From Eutreptiella sp. 'Long Island Sound 2002' (Eukaryota > Euglenozoa > Euglenophyceae > Eutreptiales > Eutreptiaceae), in NCBI GenBank assembly GCA_964036045.1, contig OZ038383.1, positions 33,685,394 through 33,749,393 of the forward strand: 64,000 bases of DNA. The letters run 5' to 3'. The position numbers were made by a program, and so were the translations under genes. The notes beneath the pieces are model-generated. The model saw only the letters and a list, made by a program, of their open reading frames with translations, had not been told where the DNA came from and did not search any database. This document shows, one piece after another, positions 43,238 through 53,240 of this stretch (positions within the stretch are counted from its first letter, which is position 1; every line of letters starts with the position of its first letter).

Positions 43238-43729
43238 ATGGAGTTCACCACCGCGTCCGAACCGCAGAGCACCGTGAAAGACCCCTTGGACTTTAAGGAT
43301 GTCCGCTCAGGGGTCAGGGAGGCCCAGAAAGATGCCCAATGCACCACCTCAGGGGCAGAGCAGGCCGGGGAGGCGGCCACAAACGAGCAGGGCACTGTGG
43401 CAACCAGCCCTTGCCTTGACGAGGCCCCCAAGACTGTGCAGGACATGCTGGCAATCAACCGCAGCCCTGTGGATCCTCCACAGTGGCGCCACCACGCTTG
43501 CCCCATCGCCTCCAACACTTATGGGGATTTTTCTCTCCAGAGTGTTATGACCGCATCAGAGGCCATTGGATCCGCCATGTCAGGGGAAGTGCCTGCGGCC
43601 GTACTCAGGTGCAACCCGATGTCCTACGGGGAGTTACACTACCCTGCCGAGACGAGCATTAAGTTATACGCAGATCTGATTTCTGGTTTTCAACCCTGTC
43701 TGGATGCTTATAGGGGTCCCTGTGGGTAA
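43238..43729 (+). CDS. Hypothetical ORF, 163 codons
   Basis: The ATG at 43238 opens an acidic, Ala/Pro/Thr-rich frame (MEFTTASEPQSTVKD...) without recognisable motifs. The sequence between 42900 and 43237 has several stops but similar composition, so the two frames may be pieces of one decayed gene. There are no neighbours of known role. Confidence that it encodes a real protein is low. Confidence 0.2.
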   Translation: MEFTTASEPQSTVKDPLDFKDVRSGVREAQKDAQCTTSGAEQAGEAATNEQGTVATSPCLDEAPKTVQDMLAINRSPVDPPQWRHHACPIASNTYGDFSLQSVMTASEAIGSAMSGEVPAAVLRCNPMSYGELHYPAETSIKLYADLISGFQPCLDAYRGPCG

Positions 43730-44074
43730 TTGGGATCCACCAGACTGGAGCGGAAACCAGCAGACCTGCAGGGTGTTACATTTTGTGTTTATCAGCAGGA
43801 CTGATCCATGTTGGGCTTGAGCCGTCGCAACCGGCCTATGCCACATATACTATTGTACATAGGAATCACTGCAGTGGCGGATTCTGAGTGTGTATAGGGG
43901 TATGTCAGCCTATGATGGCCAGAGCCCCAGGAAATCTGCAGCTTTGCTGATGTGGGGCCTGAGCCATTGGAATCAGCCTGTGTCCAGCATCATTCACCTC
44001 CTCTCTGAGCCTGTGGGTGGATAGAAAGGCCGGTTAAGGCTAGACCGCGACCGGGGTAGTTGGTTTCCATGATA

Positions 44075-44175
44075 GGTTGCGAGTTGCAGCATCAGAAACT
44101 GCCCACTTCTTGGAAGTTAAGCGCCTCCGGCCACCACACAGGTTAGCATGGTACCTGCACCTCATTGGTCATTGC
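44075..44175 (+). other. 5S rRNA-like patch
   Basis: TTCTTGGAAGTTAAGCGCC followed by CCGGCC and GGTTAGCATGG resembles the box A and middle of 5S rRNA genes (GGAAGCTAAGC...GGTTAGTACTTGG), and GGTTGCGA at 44075 resembles some 5S starts. The 3' third does not match well. It is probably a 5S-derived repeat or a degraded copy, not a working gene. Confidence 0.3.
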
Positions 44176-44443
44176 CCAATTGGGGCCATTGACTGGGTAC
44201 CATGGTCCTCAAAACGTGAGGGGCTGAGCAGGAGAATCTACCCCTGTGGGAACCCCCCCCCAGAGCATGTGCTAGCTATGGCGCCATGGGAGTGCCACGT
44301 CACAGAGTGGAAGGGAGCCCCAGGTCCTATCACCAGTGTGACAGTACTGTCACACTGAGCCGGGTGCTGTGGGGGTATCCACAGGGCACTTTCCAGCCAA
44401 AAGGCTGCACAGGATGTGGCCGATGATTGGAGTAGTGGTCTAA

Positions 44444-45180
44444 GTAAGAACACGTCACTGCATGTCTTTCTTGGAGGGCCTGATCCAGGCCAAGCCCCCC
44501 TTAAAAACCTTTTGTTGATGCTAAGACTAACTTGAGTATTTTTATCTCTCTTTTGAAGCCTAAAGTACACTTTCTCAAAGTAACTAGGGTTGTAACCCTA
44601 GCCCCCCATGAAATTCACCCCTACCACTCAACTGAGCGGAGGTACCTTCCTTCATGGATAATATACTGAAATAGAATAGGCATTTCATGTTTTTGGCCTT
44701 GGAGGTTAAGCCTAGTGGTCTCCCACCCCAAGACCCCTATACTCAATTGTTTCTACCACTTATTGTGGTTCTACGTTTTAACTGTTTCTGAATTCAGTTG
44801 CTTGGCCAAGTCATTTTCTGTGTTGGCCTGACATCTATGCCCCACATTCCTAACCAGCACCATTTCACCCAAAAGAGTGCACATGAAGTGCTTGATGCTA
44901 TCTCCGAGGCTGGAGTCAGTCCAGTTTTCATATAAAATCTTTTGTTTTATCCATTTGGGATTGAATCTTTCTGTTTATACCTGCTTTGTCTATCTGCAGC
45001 CCTTCTGTGTTACACTGGATTTCAAAACTATTCATTGATTCGATCCACATCCTATTCTTGCTCTACTTGCTGCTTTGGTTTGGGTTTTCAACTTCAAAAC
45101 CTGCAGAATTTCATCAAAATATCTAGGGCACTAATCAAGGACATCTTTCCGGTAGCAGAGTGCAGCCCTTAAGAACCTTT
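44444..45180 (+). repeat. 5' LTR/leader remnant of element 2
   Basis: It aligns with 2838-3470 of the B repeat, for example AACTAGGGTT.TAACCCTAGCCCCCCATGA and CAACTGAGCGGAGGTA. It is more diverged than the two B copies are from each other. The upstream part of the LTR is missing. It leads directly into the element 2 gag frame. Confidence 0.7.
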
Positions 45181-45223
45181 TGAACCGACTGTGAGAAGTA
45201 CACAAGCCAAAACCACAAAGAAA

Positions 45224-46225
45224 ATGTCCACACCATCAGTACAGATGTCTGCCAGGACCTGGCCAATTCGGAGTGTACAAGTTCAACTTGGCAACAGTGG
45301 GCCCACCTCAATGAGTGAGCCCAAGCTCAGAGCCGCATCTGGGTCTCAAGAAGATCCAGTACACAGAAGGGCGGAACAAGATGCGCCCAGAAGAACCACA
45401 GAGGCCTTAGCGGCCCGTGGTGATAGCCTTCAGCACCTCTGCCGAAGGGTTGCTGCGTCGATCTCCAGATCCATATGCCCAGCTTCTTCTTCAACGGCTA
45501 CCCCCGCTCGAGAACCTGAGAAAGAAGGCGAATGCAGAAGGAAAATCAACGAATATATTCTCCAGGACGAGTACTACAAGTCCGTCACAGGTGAAGATGG
45601 GGAGGAGCCACTAGACGCCTTGGGACTCCCACCGTACACGGACATGGGTTCCTACCCTTACTCTGGCCCACCTACGGACCTGGCCGACACAGTGTCTCTA
45701 CCCAGGCGACCTCGAGGGCCAGTATGGCTTCCCGAGCTGCCAATCACTAGCAGGAGCAGGAGCCCTGAAGTGTGCTCCGCATATGTGAAAGCTCCCCATC
45801 TACCAGAGCCAACTCATGGGGCCCTGGACCGTACGGCCGAGTTACTGGCCAAATTACTGTCTGGGTCCGAAGACCCTGATGTGACAGCCCTTTCTGAGGC
45901 TGTCAAAGCTAAATTGGGTATCACTGAACCCTTACCCCATCCAGCACTGGCCTCACCCTCACCCGGACTAAGCACATTGACTGATGATCTCAAAAGATCG
46001 AGGGTGTCCAGGTTGCTACCCAAGGTCACTTGCCCCAGCCCTTTTCATCCTCGCGCCAGGACAGTCCCTATCGCTGAACTACAGCACGTGCCTGTGACAG
46101 AGACTGAGAAAAGAGGGCTGTCAGCCCTGGCACTCTTGCGGGGTATCACCTTCTGGCCTAACTCCGGGGGGTGGGAAGAGGGGCAGACCTATTGCCCAGG
46201 GGAACATCCAGCTGGGACTGCCTGA
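45224..46225 (+). pseudogene. gag: Element 2 Gag, N-terminal part
   Basis: ATG 45224 (MSTPSVQMSARTW) opens a frame of about 330 residues, Pro/Ser/Arg-rich, with no recognised domain until its end. Near 46200 the Gag sequence passes into another frame, where the homologous-looking stretch LPEFDPKNLPEWAEEFAEF continues. The last residues of this frame (after about 46190) are therefore out of phase. It would be the matrix-like part of Gag. Confidence 0.6.
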
Positions 46226-47231
46226 GTTCGACCCCAAAAATCTGCCCGAATGGGCGGAAGAATTTGCTGAGTTTCTTTTGCTGACTGGCCAATCACATGT
46301 GGATGTGGCCACCAAATGCTCACTGCTGAAACGCTCATGCAAAAAGAAATCTTTGCAAAAACAGGTGAAACAGATTGTGAAAACCTGTTCCAGCTCGGCA
46401 GAGGTACTCCAGAGGTTGGCGAAAACGTTCCCAGTCCATGAGACTGACCTCAGTGTGCGCACACAGATAGAGGAGCTACCTATGCTCCCTGAGTTGCTTT
46501 CCGCTGCGCGAATCTCTGAATACGTGTGCGACTTGGAGTATCTGTTTTCGCGGATGAACTTGGGCTCCTACGGAGCCACTGAGCCCCACCTGTGGCTCAT
46601 GAGTAGGATCCCCCAACGTACGTGGGATGATTGCCGCTCTACGTCTGAGAGGAAGAGTCGGACCCACTCGTACGATGAACTGGTGGACCTCCTGATTGAG
46701 CTAGCTCTTGAGGGGGGGAATGACTCCCACATGGGGAAATTCCTCAAGAAGCACTTGGGTCGAGGGGGTAACCCTACCCCCGAACGTGGCGAAGGGAAAG
46801 GGCCTAAAAATCCCACTAACGCCAACCAGGGAGGTGGTAAAGGAAGGGGTAACCTACGTGCCATGAATGAGGTTAAATCTGAGGCAGGTACAACCCCTTT
46901 CTTCTACTGCAAACCTGTCAATGACAAGCGGGGGCCTTGTCATGTCCCTGACTGCGATCAACGCAGTAGCTGTATGCTGCAGATGAAACGACAGCAGCAT
47001 ACCAAGGATGGGACACCTGTGACCCATCAGGATCATTTCAGGTGTACCATCACCTGTGGCTATTGTGGCAAACGTCGTCACTACGAAGACCAATGTCACA
47101 TAAAGAAACGCAACAGTGATAAACTCAAGCGTCAGGAGGCCGAACGCCAGAAGACCCAAACACCCACCAAAAACCCTCAGAATGGGGATAAAGGTGGTAA
47201 AGGAGGTGGCAAGGGGGGTGGCAAAATTTGA
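46226..47231 (+). pseudogene. gag: Element 2 Gag, capsid and zinc-knuckle part
   Basis: This part reads in the frame of 46278. The capsid-like helices (LLTGQSHVDVATKC, VHETDLSVRTQIEELP, YDELVDLLIELALEGG) are followed by a Gly/Lys-rich linker, a cysteine/histidine cluster (CHVPDCDQRSSC...) and a classical C-X2-C-X4-H-X4-C knuckle (CGYCGKRRHYEDQC). It ends at TGA 47229-47231. Protein-like sequence continues in the same frame to a TAG at 47439, so the true Gag end is uncertain. It is separated from the N-terminal part by a frameshift. Confidence 0.7.
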
Positions 47232-47441
47232 CCCTCTGACCCCCAGAGGCACTCATCAGCGCCTATTGCTACACCCCCTCCTGCTGCCACACCCCCTCCT
47301 GCCGCAGGTGATCCCAAGAAGCGCCCCCAGGGGGATAACACTACCGCTGAGGGGAATGACTCCAAGAAGAGGCGCTTGACCTGGATGGCCAGGTCCCTCA
47401 CAGCTGCAGGGGTGGATGTCAAGTTCCCTGATGAGGAGTAG

Positions 47442-48875
47442 GGGGGCGGCTCCGAAGAGGAGGACTTGGTTTTCTGGATCCTCGTGAAAATCGGGGATCA
47501 AGCTTTTCGAGCGGTGCTTGACACCGGTGCAACACTTTCCATAGTGGCCCGGCGCCTGCTAAAGACTTTCAAGAAAACTAAAACCGTGGCCATAAGAGTA
47601 GCGGATGGGCGTACGATCCATTCCTTGGGAAGGGTCGATGTGATTATATGCCTGGGCGACGAAACCGTGACCCAACACTGCAGAGTGCTGGACACCGACG
47701 CCTTTGACATCGTCATTGGTACAGACTTCCTACGAAGAAACCCCAAGGTAAAAATGCTGTCTCTCCAGCGCCCCTATTCTTTGCACTGCGACCTTGGCAG
47801 TGGGCTGTTCTCCGTACCTTTGGAGCTGTCAGGACGAAAAGAGTCTGGGCTGCGCTACGCATCCAAGACTAACTATCGTACTGAAAACTACCAATTGGCC
47901 CGTCACGTTCTTGAAAATGGACTGGCGGCCCTTCTGGTAAACCTGGATGAGATCCAGGTGGAATTGTTTGCGAGCCAACAACAGCACATCATGCAGTTGT
48001 ACTGCTCAAAACAATTGAACAATGCTTTCCGTTTCTTCTGGAAAGCAATGGGCCTAGCGTATGCTAACCCTCCCTTCTCCCTGCTCGCGAAGGTTCTAAC
48101 CAAAATCGCTAATGAGGGACGAAGGGTTGTCATGTGCACCCCTGACTGGGGCTGCTCTGGTGAACATGCTTACTGGAGCTGTATGCTAGATCGAATGACC
48201 GTGGGAAGAGTGCAACTCCCCGACGGCCCCATCTATGTGCCTGAGGACTCAGACACAGCTATGCAGGCCCCTGAGTGGGCCAGCTTCCTGTCCATCGTTG
48301 ATGGATCTCTCAATCCTGTACCCCTGTGTGACCTAGACCAGGTGCTACTGAAAGAGGTCATGGCCGAAAATCGTGGCCTGACCCTTTCTGATCTCAAAAA
48401 TCGATCTCCTGAGCACCTATCTGCGACACTTACAGGGTGTGAGTTTCCCGATGGCTATCTGGAACTTGCAGCTGTAAAGGGGGATGCTCACGACCAACTG
48501 TCTGAGATCGCCAGCACTATTCCTCCTGTTGATCCCAGCTGTGTTGACCTAAAACACAGTGCCTTCCTAGCCCAGCTGTTGCTGGAGGAGGTAGATCTAG
48601 AGTCAACCTCTGAGCCCGCTTCCCCTGTTGGGAAGCCAGTGCGACACATGCAGCCAATGCACACAGGCGAACCCGTGGCCCGGATTGCTGATGCTCTGGC
48701 GCGGCCTGCTGCTAATAACATGCCATTGTCTGAGCATGACACTCAGGAACTCCGGCGGCTGTTGTACCTGAAGGCCGAAGGTATTGAGCGCCAAGAGCGG
48801 CTGCAATACCTCAGACAGACCTGGAAATCCTCCATCTGGTCTCAGGAGGACAATGATTCCCAAAACTTTCCCTGA
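47442..48875 (+). pseudogene. pol: Element 2 protease and linker to RT
   Basis: After TAG 47439 the frame encodes an aspartic protease: FWILVKIGDQAFRAVLDTGA, with the catalytic Asp codon at 47520-47522, then FDIVIGTDFLRRNP, typical of retropepsins. A long linker of about 300 residues with no recognised domain follows (ELFASQQQHIMQLYCSKQ, RRVVMCTPDWGCSGEHAYWSC). The frame ends at 48875 after a one-base shift near 48850, and the sequence continues in the next frame (48784-49143). Confidence 0.7.
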
Positions 48876-50780
48876 TCCTGAGATACCGCTAGTGTATTCT
48901 CTGCACTATGGGCAGCAATGTCCCCCTGATTGGGACGATGATTCTGTGCCTGCCGAGACTGCTGATCGGCAGAAAAAGAAAGAACATGGAAAGAGCAACC
49001 TCCATGCTGAGGAGATTTTCCTGCAGAAACTCGAGAGTCTTAACCTTGACCCCCGACTGAACAAACTGCTGCTAACCTATGAGGAGGTGTTCGGCGCCTT
49101 GCCGCCCCCCTCTCTTGTAAAAAACTGGTCCAGATGGACCTGAAACTGAAACCTGAATTTGAAAAGACACGAGTGAGGCATCGTCCCTATCCCGCTCCAC
49201 AGGAACAGGTTGGAGAAATCGAGCGCCAGATCCAGGAATGTGTAGATGCTGGCCTCGTTGAAGAATATAAGAAGGGAGACTACCCCCATCACTGCAGTCC
49301 CTGTTTCCTGTTTGCCAAACCAGGGTCAACTGCCCTACAACTGGTTGTACACTATGGTGAGGTCAACAAGAAAACCCTGAACCACTCAGGGAGTATTCCT
49401 AACATGGAAAATACCCCGGAGCATATTGTCAAATGCAGGTACAAGACCAAAATGGACAAACGCTCTGGTTTCTGGCAGGTGGACCTAACCGCTGCAGCTC
49501 AGGAGCTGCTGGCTTTTTTAACCCCTAAGGGCCGTGCCTTTAAGTGGAAGGTTAAGCCTTTTGGGGTGGCTAATGCCCCAGCGCTCTTCCAGGAGCTAAT
49601 GAACAAAATTTTGTACATACTGAGGCGCAGGCCTCTAGTACAGGAGTTGATTTCTTGGGGTGCAGAAATGGAGGCTCACGTTGACGACGTCAGTTTGGGT
49701 ACTAATACCCAAGAGGACCATGTCTTTCTCCTCCGTGAATTTTTCATTGTTTGTCAAGAAAACCATCTCCGAATCAAACTCGAAAAATGTGAGTTTATGA
49801 AAGAGGAGATGGAATATTTGGGTTTCAACGTGGGGTATGGTTGCTGGAAACCAGCCGCGTCTAAGATGCAGCCCCCACAGGACATGCAGATTCGCGATGA
49901 CCCTAAGAAGGGTCTACACGACGTGAGGAGTTTTGTTGGCGCCCGTAATTTCTATCGGCGTCACATCCACAATTTTACTTACTCCTCTGCCCCCCTCACT
50001 GACCTAATCAAGAAAACTACTCCCTGGAGGTGGACCGCCAGAGAGGAAGAGTGTTTCCAGGAGTTGAAAAAGAAGATTGCCTCCTCCAACTGCCTGGGAG
50101 TACCCCGCCCTAAGGGAAAGATAGTCCTGATCACTGAAGCCAGTGATGTAGGGGGGTCTGGTACGATCTACCAATGGCAGGAGCTTAACCCCGCTGAACT
50201 AACCCACTGCCATTATCGTACTAGTGGACTGAACCGTGATGGTTCGTTGAAACATGACTATCCTACCAGTGAGTGGCGACTGATGCCACTGGGACACTGG
50301 AATTGGAAATGGAACCAAGCGCGTTCCAATTACAGCACCTATGACCAGGAACTCCTGGCCGGTATGTTGGTGCTTTCTTCACAATCCTGACTGCCCGGAT
50401 CTAACCCTATTGTCTGGCTGTGTGACAGGGAAATTGTGAAGTCTTTTCAGAAGGGCCCACCACCAGAGAAAGCAAAGCTAAAGCGGTGGTGGACTTACCT
50501 GAGCCAGTTCAGGCTGACAGTGCATCATATCCCCGGAATAAAGAATGAACTGTCTGACTATATATCGCGCAATAACTTCGATGCGCTTATAGGTGAGAGC
50601 TCTGAGGCGCTCACCAGAGAGGCTTTCCAGCGTATCGTTTGGCTGCTTGACCTGTCCATGCGCACTGCTGGAATCCTGGAGGGTTGGAGTCTAACCAACT
50701 ATCAGTCAGAGTATAAAGAAATTCTCCAAACCCGCAGCACTGGTCTCGAACCCCGTGTCATTGACGGGCACCAGTGGTAA
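48876..50780 (+). pseudogene. pol: Element 2 reverse transcriptase and RNase H
   Basis: From 48876 to about 49115 the protein lies in a shifted frame (ILP-like LNLDPRLNKLLLTYEEVFG). It then returns to the main frame by an indel in an A-run (49111-49119). The RT core shows CSPCFLFAKPGS, MDKRSGFWQVDLT (Asp at 49482-49484), FGVANAPALFQELMNKIL and the VDD box (49680-49688). RNase H begins at VLITEASDVGGSG, where the first catalytic Asp appears as Glu, and has an extra stretch (GLNRDGSLKHDYPTSEWRLMP) before YSTYDQELLAGML. TGA 50388 interrupts it, and it continues to IKNELSDYISRNNFD and TAA 50778. Confidence 0.8.
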
Positions 50781-52244
50781 AAAAACAATCAGTACCTCTT
50801 CTACGAGGACCGAATTGTGGTGCCTGAGGCAAGACTGGATGGGTGCCTACAGTGGTCCCATCTCAAGTCTGGTCACACTGGCGCTAATCGCTCAGTGGAC
50901 TTCTTCCGTGAGTGTTCCTACTCTAGTCTAACCCTGACTGAACTGAGGTCGCGTATGCAGACCATTGTGGATGCTTGTGGCTGTCATGCCAGCAGGCAGA
51001 ACGACAGTAGGGATAGCGGCCTGATCTCCAGCTTACACATACCCTATTGTGCTAACTCTCTTCTCTACGTGGATTTCATCCACGGCCTACCACGCTTCAG
51101 CGGCTATGATAGTTGCCTAGTGGTCACCTGTGGCCTATCTCGCTTCACCCGTGTGTTCCCTTGCAATAAGAAAGTCACAGGTGAGCAGACTGTGAAACTG
51201 TTGGTCGAATAATGGTTCGAACCCTATGGGGCACCTAAGCGGGTGCACTCTGATGAGGATGTACGCATCCGCAGTGACACTGGGCGGTACAAACGAGTGC
51301 TAAATGCCCTCAAAGTGGAGGTAACCACAGGTGTGCCCTATACCCACACGTCTAACCCTCTCTGTGAGAGACGGAACCGTGTGGTGGAGCAAAACTTAAG
51401 AATCCTGATGAAACAGGAGCGTACCAAGGACTGGGTACGCCTAGTGCCTTGGGCAGTGCTGACCATGAACTCACAGCGGAGCTCTTCTACGGGTTTCACC
51501 CCCCACGAACTGTTCGATGGAAGACGACCTGCTTGGTTCCTCAAAACCACCTTTCCTGAGGACTTCAAGAGCCCTGTGGGAGATTGGCTGGAACACAAGC
51601 AGTCTCTGGCTAACCAGGCTGGGACTAACCTGAGACACATCCGTGAACGTGAACTGAGCCGACGGAACCGCCTACGGCGACCTGCCAGCTTCAAGGTTGG
51701 TGACCTTGTTTTGGTTCACCATTCACGCCTACCCTCCTGGCCACGTAACTGCCTACAGGACCCTTATTTTAAACCCTATCGTATCATCAGGATAGATGGA
51801 TCTAGGATCCATGTCAGGTGCAGTCCACGTCTAGGTGGTGAACTGCTGTGTGCACCTAAACAGTTAAGGCACTATCACTCCCCTGACGATTTGTCTTGGG
51901 ATGAATGGCGCCTCAGCGACAGTGAGGTCGAGCGTATAGACCTAGGGAACGCTGCCAGTCCAGAGGGGGCAGACGAACTCGAAGAGATGACTGCCGATGA
52001 GATGGCAGTCGATGGTTACTACGTGGTTGCAGGTATTGCTCGCCACGAGTATAAACAGGGCTGCAAATTCCTAACCCTGTGGGATGGCTATGGGTTATCT
52101 GAGGCGACCTGGGAACCTATGTCAGCCTTCATACAACCAGACGGGAGTATCCACCCCATCTTCCGCACCTACCTCGTTGAGAACAACGAGGGGCAGCTCC
52201 TAACCCGTGCTGAGACTATGTCCCAGCGTAAAAAGCGAAACTAA
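50781..52244 (+). pseudogene. pol: Element 2 integrase with chromodomain-like C-terminus
   Basis: Two frames separated by TAA 51210-51212 encode the zinc module (HLKSGH...CGC), the core aspartates in LLYVDFIHG and VHSDEDVRI, and the glutamate in PLCERRNRVVEQN. The GPY-like region (FKVGDLVLVHHSRLPSWPRNCLQDPYF) follows. The C-terminal YYVVAGIARHEYKQGCKFLTLWDGYGLSEATWEP is chromodomain-like. The second frame (51243-52244) is uninterrupted. This is the intact counterpart of the B fragments at 6652-6748 and 23895-24484. Confidence 0.85.
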
Positions 52245-52261
52245 TTTCCCTGTGTCGGTTT

Positions 52262-52938
52262 ACTGACAGGTGCAGTGAGCACTCTTCTGCAGACGTGCCT
52301 GTGTATGGGTGTAAGAGCAGTTGTTACAGTTGCCGCGCATTGCATCGCAGGACAGGACTGTTAGCCCCCCGTGACAACCACTCCCTGGCCGAAGGCCATT
52401 GGTTTTTCACAGACTACTGCTTACTGAGCACTGCACTGACCCTGTCTGTGCCCTGCTGACCCATGCCTATGGTTTGCAGCGTGGACAAGGTGGCCGCTGA
52501 TCAGGTTTGCAGCCACCCAGCGAGTGTATGCCTTGTTGACCATGTGTTGCATGGGGACTGCCCTGATGTAATGACCTTGGGGAGCCAACGAAGAACGGTG
52601 GCTTACTACACCAGGGGGGAATGACAAGCAAGGTGTTATGAGGCAAGGTGTGTCTTCCGTCCTTGGGGACAAGCGAGCCCACAGTTCGGACCTCTGACTG
52701 GTCCAGACCAATGGGGTTCTACCCTTCCTTACAGGGTTTACCATGACCCTATGTGTCCTACGTATGTCTGTGTGTGTCTCACTTCTCTCCCCGGCGTGGC
52801 TCCCAACTCAATGGGCCTCGCTGATGTCGGACCGAAGGTCCTAGTCAGTTCAGTACCACTCCTATGGCACCCAATTTCTGTGCTGGCGCCTATCTTTGGG
52901 GGAAGACGGCAAAAGCCCTACCTACTAGAGGGGAGGGT
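52262..52938 (+). repeat. Element 2 3' LTR, truncated by element C
   Basis: It matches the start of the B repeat, for example the block TGACCTTGGGGAGCCAACGA and CTACCTACTAGAGGGGAGGG, with lower identity in the first 180 bp. The match stops at about 52938, in the middle of the LTR, where element A-type gag begins without any boundary signal. Confidence 0.7.
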
Positions 52939-53240
52939 TGTGCCCCATCCACAAGGCCGACACGGAGGCTCACAAGAAGGTGCACGGGTCGAAGAAGCGT
53001 GCACCCGCGGGTATCCGGGAGACCAAGGTGGAGGTCGCCAAGGACGAGCTCTCCAAGCTGATGTCGGTGGGGACCGATTTGGCCAAGGAGATCCAGGAGA
53101 TCAAGAGGTCCTGGGTTCCCAAGTCGGATGACAAGAACAAGGACAAGGACAAGAAGGGTAAGAAAGGGGGAAAGAAGAAGGGTGTCAACGAGGTTGATGC
53201 GGAGGAGAGTACCCCTACTACCACAAGCGACACCCCTTAG
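52939..53240 (+). pseudogene. gag: Element C Gag C-terminal fragment
   Basis: About 100 residues correspond to the end of Gag A: HKADTEAHKKVHGSKKRAPAG, ELSKLMSVGTDLAKEIQEIK, then the Lys-rich tail. Only the last Cys of the zinc knuckle remains. It ends at TAG 53238-53240 in CCTTAGCGG, in the same frame as the pol that follows. That is the evidence for a UAG-separated gag-pol arrangement in this family. Confidence 0.75.

Larger units (their letters stand above)
44444..52938 (+). mobile_element. Element 2: decayed Ty3/gypsy-type retrotransposon related to B
   Basis: Partial 5' LTR, gag, protease, RT/RNase H, integrase with chromodomain-like end, and the first part of the 3' LTR lie in order. 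The genes are broken by frameshifts near 46200, 48850 and 49115 and by in-frame stops at 50388, 50778 and 51210. Its integrase end and LTR match element B, so both belong to one family distinct from A/C/D. Confidence 0.85.
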
